Shown: positions 6,713 through 14,600 of the stretch, in pieces
Layout of the letters: each line of letters starts with the position of its first letter
How positions within the stretch are numbered: the first letter of the stretch is position 1
Source of the DNA: Candidatus Bathyarchaeota archaeon
GTDB lineage: Archaea > Asgardarchaeota > Lokiarchaeia > Sigyniarchaeales > Sigyniarchaeaceae
Direction: 5' to 3'
Length of the DNA: 16,452 nucleotides
NCBI GenBank assembly: GCA_014729935.1
Contig: WJJB01000321.1
Location: 1 to 16,452 of the forward strand
Made by a program: the position numbers and the translations under genes
The notes under the pieces: generated by a model
The model's database searches: none
Told to the model about the DNA's origin: nothing
Seen by the model: only the letters and a program-made list of their open reading frames with translations

Positions 6713-7413
6713 GCAAGAACCTTCTCGAGCGTTTGGGAAAGGTTTCAGACGAGCTCCTTATCCCGTTCCTAAAAATCACCGAAACGATTGGATTGGGGCC
6801 CGCGCTGAAAAAAAACACGTGGAAAGTTTCCAATCATGTCTTGGCAACCGCGTTGAATTCTCTTTTCAAGTTCAACATCGAGGGAAGGGAAAACGTGCCA
6901 ATGGAGGGTGCGGCGATTCTATGCACCCAAAAATGCTCGGGAGTGTATCCCTTCATGTCTTGGGTGATTGCAAGCAAATGTGCTAACAGGAAGGTATACC
7001 AAACTTTCGATAATTCATATTTCACGATTCCCGCCATTCGATCTTGGCTGAACTATTGCGATGCAATCGAGGTGCAAGATGGTGAATTGAACCCGCATGC
7101 AATCGAATACTTGACTGAAAAGTTGCAAGAGGGAGAGTTAATTGGAACTAACCTCTTCTACGATGAGCATGATGGGGAATCCGGGATGATCCTGAATGAG
7201 AAGCTCGGTATTTTGGCGCTTGATTACAAGGTTCCCATTATCCCGATTCACGTGCCAAATGCAGGACAGGCATTTAACCTGAAAACGGGGGAAATATCCT
7301 TCAACCAGAAACTCCTTGCTACCGTGAAGGCACCAATCACGGATCACGTGAAGGGAGGGATGAAAGCCTCGGAACTCATGGAAGTCGTGAAGAAGTCTTT
7401 AAAGGAAAAATGA
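6709..7413 (+). CDS. Acyltransferase-fold protein lacking catalytic motif (pseudoenzyme)
   Basis: The protein has 234 residues, starts at a GTG overlapping the PlsC stop (GTGA) and is a distant paralogue of it. The segments IEGRENVPMEGAAIL and IRHEENIPRKGGMIV align, as do the regions around motif III. At the position of NHxxxxD this protein reads TQKCSGVY, so the catalytic His is replaced by Lys or Gln (depending on a one-residue gap) and the Asp by Tyr. In place of FPEGTR it has LFYDEHDG. The rest of the fold, including the strand pattern near residues 165-185 (ILALDYKVPIIPI), remains. It is uninterrupted and has good coding character, so it is not a decaying pseudogene. It may be a regulatory or scaffolding partner of the active enzyme, in the manner of other pseudoenzyme pairs; this is inference. 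A changed chemistry using other residues is possible. Confidence 0.75.
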   Translation: MSKNLLERLGKVSDELLIPFLKITETIGLGPALKKNTWKVSNHVLATALNSLFKFNIEGRENVPMEGAAILCTQKCSGVYPFMSWVIASKCANRKVYQTFDNSYFTIPAIRSWLNYCDAIEVQDGELNPHAIEYLTEKLQEGELIGTNLFYDEHDGESGMILNEKLGILALDYKVPIIPIHVPNAGQAFNLKTGEISFNQKLLATVKAPITDHVKGGMKASELMEVVKKSLKEK

Positions 7414-7428
7414 GTAAGAATTGAACTA

Positions 7429-7752
7429 CTACGCCCTAACTAACGAAATAGCGTGGATTCTTCCTTCATCGACCACTGCCGTCTTCGTTGTTGATGGAGC
7501 TTCCACCGCTTCGGGTCTTCCACGGTCTCCAGAAGTGTGACTTCCCGTGGTTCTCACGGTAGATTTAGTGATGATGGTACCGTTTCTATCTTCGAGAAGG
7601 ATCATTTTCCTTCGGATTCCAAGTTCCTCGACGCGTTTTGCATCCTGGTCGTATTGCGTCCCACACGCGGCGCATATCCACTCCCGATCCGATAGCTCGA
7701 GGGCATCGTGCTTGTACCCGCAATTTGAGCAGAGCTTGGACGAGGGGTAGAA
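7429..7752 (-). pseudogene. tnpB: Truncated tnpB (IS200/IS605-type OrfB) relic, C-terminal zinc-ribbon part
   Basis: Translating the - strand gives FYPSSKLCSNCGYKHDALEL, then SDREWICAACGTQYDQDA and a Gly/Thr-rich tail ending in TAG at 7431-7429. This is the C-terminal target nucleic-acid-binding zinc ribbon of TnpB, normally FYPSSKxCSxCG...LSDRxxxCxxCG..xDRDxNAA. All four zinc cysteines remain, but the NAA after the last RuvC aspartate has become KRV, and the RuvC core and N-terminus are missing. No initiation codon in a sensible place could make the known protein. The tail resembles the usual RxE-rich C-terminus of archaeal IS1341-like elements, and TAGTTCAA downstream (complement of 7421-7428) resembles the right end of such elements. 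The open frame continues upstream to 7797, where it meets, in the same frame, the TAA of the longin-like gene. No other end of an element is seen. Confidence 0.85.
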
Positions 7753-7797
7753 GGCGCCTAAAGGGGCGGGTTTTCTCTCGCTAAAAAGGATAAAAAA

Positions 7798-8175
7798 TTA
7801 TAGTTCCTTCATTTTTTCGAAGGTTTCTTCCATTAATTTTCTATATTTATCATTATTGATATTCTTCAAGATTTTTTCGGAGGATTCAAGCAATAATGCA
7901 TGCCCTTTCATGCTATTCTCATCCTTCCTGAAGATCATTGCAACCACGCATTCTGGTTTACCGACGACCTTTCCCTTGAAGCCAGAATAAAAGGAGATGA
8001 CCTTCATGTCTCCCGTTGACATGCGGGAGAATCCCGCATCGGTGGAATATTGGCGATGTGCGACATATATCTTGTTGAACACGCTTTCAGGCACGTTGAG
8101 GCTTGGAGGAAATGAATGCAGGAGCAAGGGTCCTTTCTTCACATCCCACCCGATCAAGATAATTCCTTTTGGCAT
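7798..8175 (-). CDS. Small longin/profilin-like domain protein
   Basis: The protein has 125 residues. The order of elements fits a longin-type alpha/beta fold: a first hairpin with IILIGWDVKKGPLLLHSFPP, a helix (ESVFNKIYVAHRQ), three further strands (KVISFYSGFKGKVV, PECVVAMIFRK) and a C-terminal charged helix. Small proteins beginning MPxGxIxxxWDxxxGP are familiar to me from archaea with many GTPases, but I cannot name a family with certainty. Its start lies 39 nt after the stop of the GTPase fusion on the same strand, with GAGTGA as a possible ribosome-binding site, so it is the last gene of that operon. It may be a partner or dimerisation subunit for the longin domain of the GTPase, as longin and roadblock domains pair in eukaryotic GTPase regulators (inference). 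A tnpB relic lies directly downstream. Confidence 0.65.
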   Translation of the reverse strand: MPKGIILIGWDVKKGPLLLHSFPPSLNVPESVFNKIYVAHRQYSTDAGFSRMSTGDMKVISFYSGFKGKVVGKPECVVAMIFRKDENSMKGHALLLESSEKILKNINNDKYRKLMEETFEKMKEL

Positions 8176-8214
8176 GATGTTTCACTCGATTTCTTCTCTG
8201 GGTTCCTTGGTACT

Positions 8215-10458
8215 TCACGTGATGCTTATTTTTTCACTCTCTTGTTTCACGATAGTCATGAGTTTCTTTTCGAGCTTGTGCTTGATGGTCAATAATTTCT
8301 TTTGGCGGATGTCAAACTCCTTATCGTTTATCTCACCAGTGAGATTCCTGATTTCAAGATCCATGATGTATTTCTCCACCAGGTTGATTCGAGATAATAC
8401 CTGCTGCTTCACGTCTTCCATATCCATTGCTTGCATCTCTTGGGAATCCGGTGGAGCCTCAGTTCCAAAGTGAGCATGTTCAGGTGCCTTCTTGGAAAGC
8501 TCACCTGCAGATTCCTTGGATTCTTTCGCGGGTGTATTCACGGCAGGTTTTACAGGTTCTTGTTCAACAGAACCAGGTTGATCGGGAACGGCTGCATCTG
8601 TTGATTCAATGGCAGGTGGTTTTTCATCTTGAGAGGGAAGAATACTTGGGATATCAGGTGCTTGGGTTCCATTAGTTTCGCCCATGTTTCCTTTAGAGGA
8701 GACTGCGGGGTTTGTAAAGCCAGGAGGTAAGGCTCCAGGAGGTAAGGCTCCAGGAGGTAAGGCTCCAGGAGGTAACGTGCTAGGAGATCGGGAAGCTCGG
8801 TCAGAGGGAGTATCATTAACAAGTTCACTTTCGACATGTGACGCCTCTCCCCCACCTCGCGTTCCTCCATCCTTCATTTGAGGCAAGGAAGGGAGGGATT
8901 GCGTGTTGTTCCCATTAAGCATGGTGCTTGTTTCCCGCGGTTTCTCCACTGGTCCTTGGGGAAGGTCGGGTAGGGGTTTCACGCTATCCATTTCTTCTTT
9001 AATTACTTTTTTCCCATGACCAGTTCCACCCGGCCTTATGGAATCAAAAAGCGAGTCCCGGGATTTGGATCCGGGGTGTGTTTTCATTCCCTTGCCCCGC
9101 TTTCCACTTTTTGCCTTTTCTATGTTCCTTCCGGTCCCATCCAACCGTAGCGAGCGGATGGCAAATAATGTCTCATCTTCTGGTAAAGATTCACCTTCAC
9201 TATCACCTGTCTCTTCAGACACGGCAGGAAGTTCCTCTCGCACGGGATCTACTTGAGGAGTGGGGGGAAGTGAATCCTCCACTGCTTCTCCCGCCCCAAG
9301 TGCTTCATTCTCGAGATCTTGCCCCGTCTGTACTTGGGATGCAGGTAAATTTACATTTTTACCCTCCACTCTTGTTCTCGTGATCTTGGTAACGGTGGAA
9401 GCACCAAGGGAACCTGGTTTGAGAATCGCTCCTATCTGGATCGCTCTCTCGTGAAATTCAAACGCAAGCTCGTTATCTCCCAAGTTCAAGGAGATCCGTG
9501 ATATTTCTTGGAATAATTCCTTTGCCCTTGCGAAGTCCTCGTTCATGAGGGCTTCCTCCGCTTCCTTGATCTTTTCATCACGGTCAAATATTGGTTTCAG
9601 GAGTGGTGATATCTCAGCGTTAACCTCAAGAACATTGGCAACAATTTGTATCATCTGATCCCGATTATCGGGATTGTTCGCCACCATTGCATAGGTCCTG
9701 ATATTCTCCATGAGCTCGCTGATCTCATTTGGGGGTAGTGCATGGTCCAGATCTTGCTTATTGGCAATGATGGATATCTTGGCATAAGTTGCCTTATCCC
9801 GCCACAAATCAAGAAAGAATTTGCTTTCTTCCACGTTTTCTTTCGTGGAATCCGTCACGATGAGCACGGCATCGGACCCCTTTATGAATTTCGGCCAAAG
9901 CTTCTTGAAACTTTCTTGGCCCGCGTTATCCCATAGATTGAAATACAATTTACCGATCTTAACCGTTTGAATGTCACCAGTCATGGTTGCGATATGCTCG
10001 GTAGGGATCTCATCATCCCGGATAAGTTTAGAGATGGTTGTCTTCCCAACACCTGAAAAACCAACAAGTGATATCTTTGGGCGGAGGTTATTGTGAATCT
10101 TGTCGAGTCGTGATTGGAAGATGGACACGGTTGATTTATCGAGGTCGCCATCATCGAGCTCTTCGAAAAAATCCTTGAATTCCTTCTTGAAAACTTCAAC
10201 TTGCTCCATCAGGTCTTTTTTCTTGTCAGTAAGATCGGTGATAAGCAGGAACAACCAATCCCTTTCAGTATGGTAGGTGTAACCGACCCTGTAATTGAAA
10301 AAATCCCTCAACTCCACATCCTCGAGATTCTTACTAGAAGGTTTTGATTCTTGGATTTGGTTGAAGAGATTCTTTAATGAATTCTCACCCAGGGCATTGC
10401 CAAAATATTCCTTGAGGACTACCTTTGTGCCTGCAATCACGAATGCCTGCCGTAACAT
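8215..10458 (-). CDS. Longin-like/Arf-type small GTPase fusion with TPR-like and disordered regions
   Basis: The protein has 747 residues in at least five parts. Residues 1 to about 100 have the strand-strand-helix-three-strands-helix pattern of a longin domain (RQAFVIAGTKVVLKEYFG, then YHTERDWLFLLITDL). Residues of about 125-290 are a complete Ras-superfamily GTPase: P-loop GFSGVGKTT at 133-141, switch I threonine in PTEHIATMTG, WDNAGQE at 176-182, NKQD at 233-236 and a G5-like EVNAE near 278-282. WDNAGQES and NKQDLDHALPPNEI are closest to Arf/Arl/SRbeta-like proteins. Residues 293-345 form a TPR-like helical hairpin pair. About 350-690 is Pro/Ser/Glu-rich and disordered, with LPxLPQ-type motifs and four LPPGA repeats. 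The last 57 residues are a helical hairpin like that of the protein at 2567-4582. The ATG start has GGTGA about 10 nt upstream. It lies 30 nt after the JAMM gene. It lacks a Cys-terminal prenylation motif and an Arf-type N-terminal amphipathic helix. Membrane-trafficking-like regulation is plausible but unproven. Confidence 0.88.
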   Translation of the reverse strand: MLRQAFVIAGTKVVLKEYFGNALGENSLKNLFNQIQESKPSSKNLEDVELRDFFNYRVGYTYHTERDWLFLLITDLTDKKKDLMEQVEVFKKEFKDFFEELDDGDLDKSTVSIFQSRLDKIHNNLRPKISLVGFSGVGKTTISKLIRDDEIPTEHIATMTGDIQTVKIGKLYFNLWDNAGQESFKKLWPKFIKGSDAVLIVTDSTKENVEESKFFLDLWRDKATYAKISIIANKQDLDHALPPNEISELMENIRTYAMVANNPDNRDQMIQIVANVLEVNAEISPLLKPIFDRDEKIKEAEEALMNEDFARAKELFQEISRISLNLGDNELAFEFHERAIQIGAILKPGSLGASTVTKITRTRVEGKNVNLPASQVQTGQDLENEALGAGEAVEDSLPPTPQVDPVREELPAVSEETGDSEGESLPEDETLFAIRSLRLDGTGRNIEKAKSGKRGKGMKTHPGSKSRDSLFDSIRPGGTGHGKKVIKEEMDSVKPLPDLPQGPVEKPRETSTMLNGNNTQSLPSLPQMKDGGTRGGGEASHVESELVNDTPSDRASRSPSTLPPGALPPGALPPGALPPGFTNPAVSSKGNMGETNGTQAPDIPSILPSQDEKPPAIESTDAAVPDQPGSVEQEPVKPAVNTPAKESKESAGELSKKAPEHAHFGTEAPPDSQEMQAMDMEDVKQQVLSRINLVEKYIMDLEIRNLTGEINDKEFDIRQKKLLTIKHKLEKKLMTIVKQESEKISIT
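8720..8776. repeat. 15-bp perfect tandem repeat encoding LPPGA units
   Basis: The unit CCAGGAGGTAAGGCT occurs three times without a mismatch (8720-8734, 8735-8749, 8750-8764) and a fourth time in part (8765-8776). On the coding - strand it gives consecutive LPPGA pentapeptides in the disordered region of the GTPase fusion. Identity at all codon positions indicates a recent slippage expansion, so copy number may vary between strains. Confidence 0.9.
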
Positions 10459-10488
10459 GTTCGCTTTTCACCGTCGAGACTTGATATG

Positions 10489-11394
10489 TCATGTAGAATC
10501 GAAAATGGTCTTTTCAACATCCATCAAGAGTTCAGTAAATGTTTGCTTGTAAGCCTTCCATTCCTCGCGAATTTCATCGATTCTATCCTTGTATTGTAGC
10601 ATTTCCTTTAATTCCAAGTAATCAAGAAGCATCACTTGGATATCGATACTTTCGCGCTTTTTATTAAAGAGTTTTTCTATCCGTGCCTTGTGCTTGGTGA
10701 AAGAGTTGAAGATTTCTTCAGTAGTTGCGGTTTTCTTCTTATTTTGCAGGTATGTTTTCAATCCAAATATCTCGGAATTCATCTTCTTGTATGTCTTATC
10801 AAGCCTAGATTGGATTGTATCAAAAACACCTTCCCCGCGCAAGAACCGCTGAACGCCGTGCATTAACATCTTCGATTCCTTGAGAAACCCATCACCAGTA
10901 CCCGCGATCTCCCACGGGATCTCGTGAAACTTTATTTCTATGGTTGATGGATCATCCAATCGAAAGATCTTGAACCCGAAATCACTTTCCCGCTCCATCA
11001 AGTAAATGGGATTGAATACCAGGGCAATCGCGAGTGGATTCGGCGCCTGCAACCCGGCTTGTGTCTTCACATCCTCCAAAGAGAGAAACAGCTTGATCCC
11101 AGGGTGGGAGTGGAACCAACCAACTTGGAACAAGTCATGGGAAGCCATTTCCCCCTCCAATTCTGCGACCAACACGTAATCGTTATCATCCATTTCAACA
11201 GCTACTGAACTCAAATGAGCGAGAGGAACCGCCCGTGTAACATGGACGATGCCGTCCTTGTTGTATCCATACAGGATTCCTTGGACTTCCGCCCATTTAG
11301 ACTTCATTATGGAAGGATTTGCGAACCGGTAGCAAGATACAATGATGGCATGGTACGCATCCTTTTCAAGAATAACTTTCCCTTTGGCATCCAC
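10489..11394 (-). CDS. JAMM/MPN+ metalloprotease, Rpn11/Csn5-like, with C-terminal helical region
   Basis: The protein has 301 residues. The N-terminal 170 residues are an MPN domain with an intact JAMM zinc-protease signature: E36 in AEVQGILYG, then HSHPGIKLFLSLED at 95-108 giving H95, H97, S105 and D108 at the same spacing as Rpn11 and Csn5, followed by the familiar VKTQ. Such enzymes cut isopeptide bonds of ubiquitin or ubiquitin-like modifiers. The C-terminal 115 residues are charged helices or coiled coil, probably for binding partners, as in Rpn11/Csn5. The start is a GTG; an in-frame stop lies just upstream and no other start codon is available between them. It is the first gene of the operon with the GTPase fusion and small longin-like protein. 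No ubiquitin, E1, E2 or E3 gene is in the window, so the substrate is unknown. A TGTATAGATA on the - strand near 11462-11472 may be its promoter. Confidence 0.88.
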   Translation of the reverse strand: MDAKGKVILEKDAYHAIIVSCYRFANPSIMKSKWAEVQGILYGYNKDGIVHVTRAVPLAHLSSVAVEMDDNDYVLVAELEGEMASHDLFQVGWFHSHPGIKLFLSLEDVKTQAGLQAPNPLAIALVFNPIYLMERESDFGFKIFRLDDPSTIEIKFHEIPWEIAGTGDGFLKESKMLMHGVQRFLRGEGVFDTIQSRLDKTYKKMNSEIFGLKTYLQNKKKTATTEEIFNSFTKHKARIEKLFNKKRESIDIQVMLLDYLELKEMLQYKDRIDEIREEWKAYKQTFTELLMDVEKTIFDST

Positions 11395-11569
11395 TTTTTC
11401 CCACAGCCTGATTTTTTTTCAACACTAGTACTCTCAATGACACACATGAAGGTGCATCTGGATATCTATACACAAATCAAATAATGCACCTGATGGATGA
11501 TAACTGGACAAGTACAGATGCGGTGTCCTCCTTTAAAAGTGCTTCGATTGTATTCACAACTTACCGCAA

Positions 11570-11589
11570 TTTGGATATTCGTTTGGATA
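11570..11589 (+). repeat. Short direct repeat upstream of promoter, possible operator
   Basis: TTTGGATA occurs at 11570-11577 and again at 11582-11589, a spacing of 12 nt, immediately upstream of the TATA-like element of the large surface-protein gene. It may be an activator site, but chance is not excluded. Confidence 0.25.
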
Positions 11590-11593
11590 GATA

Positions 11594-11603
11594 GCAAGGA
11601 TTT
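11594..11603 (+). promoter_or_regulatory. TATA-like promoter of large surface-protein gene
   Basis: ATTTTTATAG lies about 85 nt upstream of the ATG at 11682 and would start transcription at about 11622-11628, giving a leader of about 55-60 nt. The intergenic region 11395-11681 otherwise holds A/T-rich sequence and the divergent promoter of the JAMM operon; no gene was found in it. Confidence 0.4.
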
Positions 11604-11681
11604 TTATAGCGAATTATGTAATAAATGATCAAGCGCTTCGCGCGTTCTAATTTACTATTTACAAAACTTGTGGGAATTACC

Positions 11682-14600
11682 ATGCATAGGAAAACTAGTT
11701 CAATAAAGTGGAAACTGACGTTATTGACCTTTTTGTCGATTTTCACGGTGTCACTCTTTATTGGGAATGCACCGGAAACGCAAGAACGTCAAGATACTCA
11801 CGGGCCAGCGTTTCCCACACCCTCCATTACCACGGAGTGGTGGGATTCCAGTTGGCAATACAGGGCACTCTATACCGTGAATTCCTCAGTCGATCTTCAT
11901 GATTTCGTTGTTAATGCCGAGGAAGTGAATTTCACCCAAGTGCTGGAAGATTTGGGCATTAACACTGACGTTGACGGTGATTTCATACCCGAATCGTTGC
12001 GCGTGATCGAGGTCGGTGCAGCATCCCAGAATGAAATCCCTTACGAGCTCATTCCCTTGGCAAGCGGGAATTTCTCAGTTGAATGGGTTCTTAATGGATC
12101 TGTTGGGCCTGGAGCAGACAGGGAATTCTATTTCTATTTCAATAATACGGGGGCTTCATGGTCCAAGCCAGTTTATTACGATTCTGGGGATATCTTCGAT
12201 CCCGTGTTTATCAACGAATCAACTTGGCCGAAAGTCGTGTATTACGATGCTAATTATGGACGGAATCATTGGATGAGAAATCCTGTTGATTACAAGGATT
12301 ATTTTAACACAAAAGGATATATCACCAAGACTGCTCCCGAGCTTAAAACTTGGATGGATATCAAGATTGAGAACGGTGCCATCGGTTCCGTGGTCGTCAT
12401 GGCGCGGGATAACATACCGGATACCGTTGCCGAGAGCCAATCCACCAGCAATACAATGAGACAATATCTTGATGCTGGGGGAAGGATATTGTGGGTCGCC
12501 GACTGGTTCCTCTATTACCAGGGGCATGCTGGCGGTGGTGAGACTCGCTGGGGCAGCAACGGTGGTCGCAACATCTTGGGAGTTCGAGGGCAGACGACTG
12601 GTGGAAACGTGGCACTCACCACCGAAGGAAACGATTGGGGGCATCAAAAAGACTGGCCAGATGGCAACGGTGCCAGTAAACGGCCGGTTGTTAGAAGTGA
12701 TGTTTCCATTACCTTCTCATATCTAACTTCGGCAACCACTCGGGCTGTTGGTTGGTTGAAAAACTTCAACAGCACGTATCCCAATTCGGGGTTCATGGAC
12801 CTTTACCCTCGCTCTGATTTCCCAGGCAATGATCCATCCGTCCAATCAGGATGCTGGAACATGAGCAGGAAATACTTGAGTCCGTTGGATGAAGCAAACA
12901 TCGGTTTTTCAGGAGCCGAGCAATACTTCATCGATCTCGAAGCCACGGTGCTCGATCTCGATGGCCTGCCAATTGAGGGTGCAAACGTGAGCCTGTACGA
13001 GTACAACGGGACCCATGATGTTTACACGAACATCTCAGATATCACGAATGGCACCGGTCACGTGAATTTCACCGCCGTCGATCCTGCTAATTACTCGTTC
13101 CGTGTTAATTGGGAGTTGCAGGGTTCGAATGGAACGCAGGTCAAGGATATCAAGGTAACTGATGGATACGTATATAATTTCGACAACGATTCCATTGAAA
13201 TTACTGCAGATATCACGAACTTGGTTCTAAATCTTGATGATCTCGACGGGGATCCCGTGGAAGGCGCTAGGGTAGAAGTATTCGAAAATGATACCTTGGG
13301 AACTTCCTTGGCAAACTTGACCACGGATGTCTCAGGCAATTGCACGCTCCGGTGGTCGCCAGCAAACTACAGCTTGATGGCTTACTTTATCCATGAAAAT
13401 GATACCGGGATCGCCGCATGGGATACGGGAGGGGAATTAAACCTTACCGACAGCACGCTCCAAGATATCGAACTCACTAGTCTCATAAATATTGAAGAAA
13501 CCGTGAACTTGAGCAAATTCGTGGTCAAGGTACAAGCTGATACATCTGGTGATATATTACTCGGTGCGAGAGTGAATTTCAAGAACGATTCACTCGGATA
13601 TGACGTGAATCTCACCGTGCAAGACGATAGCTTGACATTCTTGTGGCATGCGATTTCCACTGGCATTGAATACAACGTATCCATCGAATATCTCGACGAG
13701 AATCCGTTATTTGAAGTGAACGGTACTGGCGGCGGGTTAGATGATTCTCACGTTATCTCCTTGCAATCGAAGACGTGGCATGATTTCAACGTCTCCGTCT
13801 CCAAGGTCGAGACCTACTTGAATTACAACATCACCGTCGAAAGCCACGTGGATAGCTCCACGAAAGATTTCTTGAATAATAATGAGACCTGCACCGCCTA
13901 TTGGAACGATCTAGTTCACGTGTCAATCGATTACTTCTACGATAATGGCACTGAAAATGTATCAATCACTGGTGCCTCCCTGAAGGTTAACATCAAGGAG
14001 GTGGCAACATCCCTCTACATTGATAGTGGATTCAGTTACTCTGGTGGCCTATACGAGATCACCTTGAATACTTCACAAATTAATGCATCCGTCGGGAGTG
14101 AGATCTACGGGAAATATTTCAACATGTTTTTCCTGGCGGATAAGGCAGGATTCGAGAAGAATGGCTCCCAGTTCTGCACCTTGAACTTGATACCCTACAA
14201 CACGAGCTTGGAGGTCAATACCACGTCAGCCTCGGTTCATTACAGTTATAGCCTGAACGTGTCCGCGGTATACCGGGATCTCAATCATAGCATTGAGATA
14301 CCTGGTGCTACCGCCACGTGGACCTTGACGCGTGTTAGCTCGGGGGATTCATTTGGCCCCAATGCCATGAATGAGCATCAAGGGGGGGATTATTCCTTGA
14401 TGCTTGATACGACGGGATATGAACTTGGGCAGTACACGATTAGTATCGAGGTGCGCAAGGACTTGCACTTGGTCCAAGAGGTTGCCGTGAGTCTCAGCAT
14501 CGTGGAGATCCCAACTGTCGTGAACGGCACGAGAATCTTCCATTACACCACTAGCAGCATCATCAATCAACCATGGACGTTCTATCTGGAATATACCAGG

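Noticed and set aside
7547..7750. A 67-codon open frame on the + strand
   Set aside because: The opposite strand encodes the conserved zinc-ribbon end of TnpB, so this frame is its shadow.
8720..8776. GGAGGT sites on the + strand as ribosome-binding sites, or the repeat as a CRISPR-like array
   Set aside because: The units are 15 bp, directly adjacent without spacers, and encode LPPGA in frame on the - strand, so they are a coding tandem repeat.
11631..11645. A GC-rich palindromic patch (AAGCGCTTCGCGCG) in the leader of the surface-protein gene
   Set aside because: The best stem has only 4 bp with a 3-nt loop, which is too weak to call a regulatory structure.
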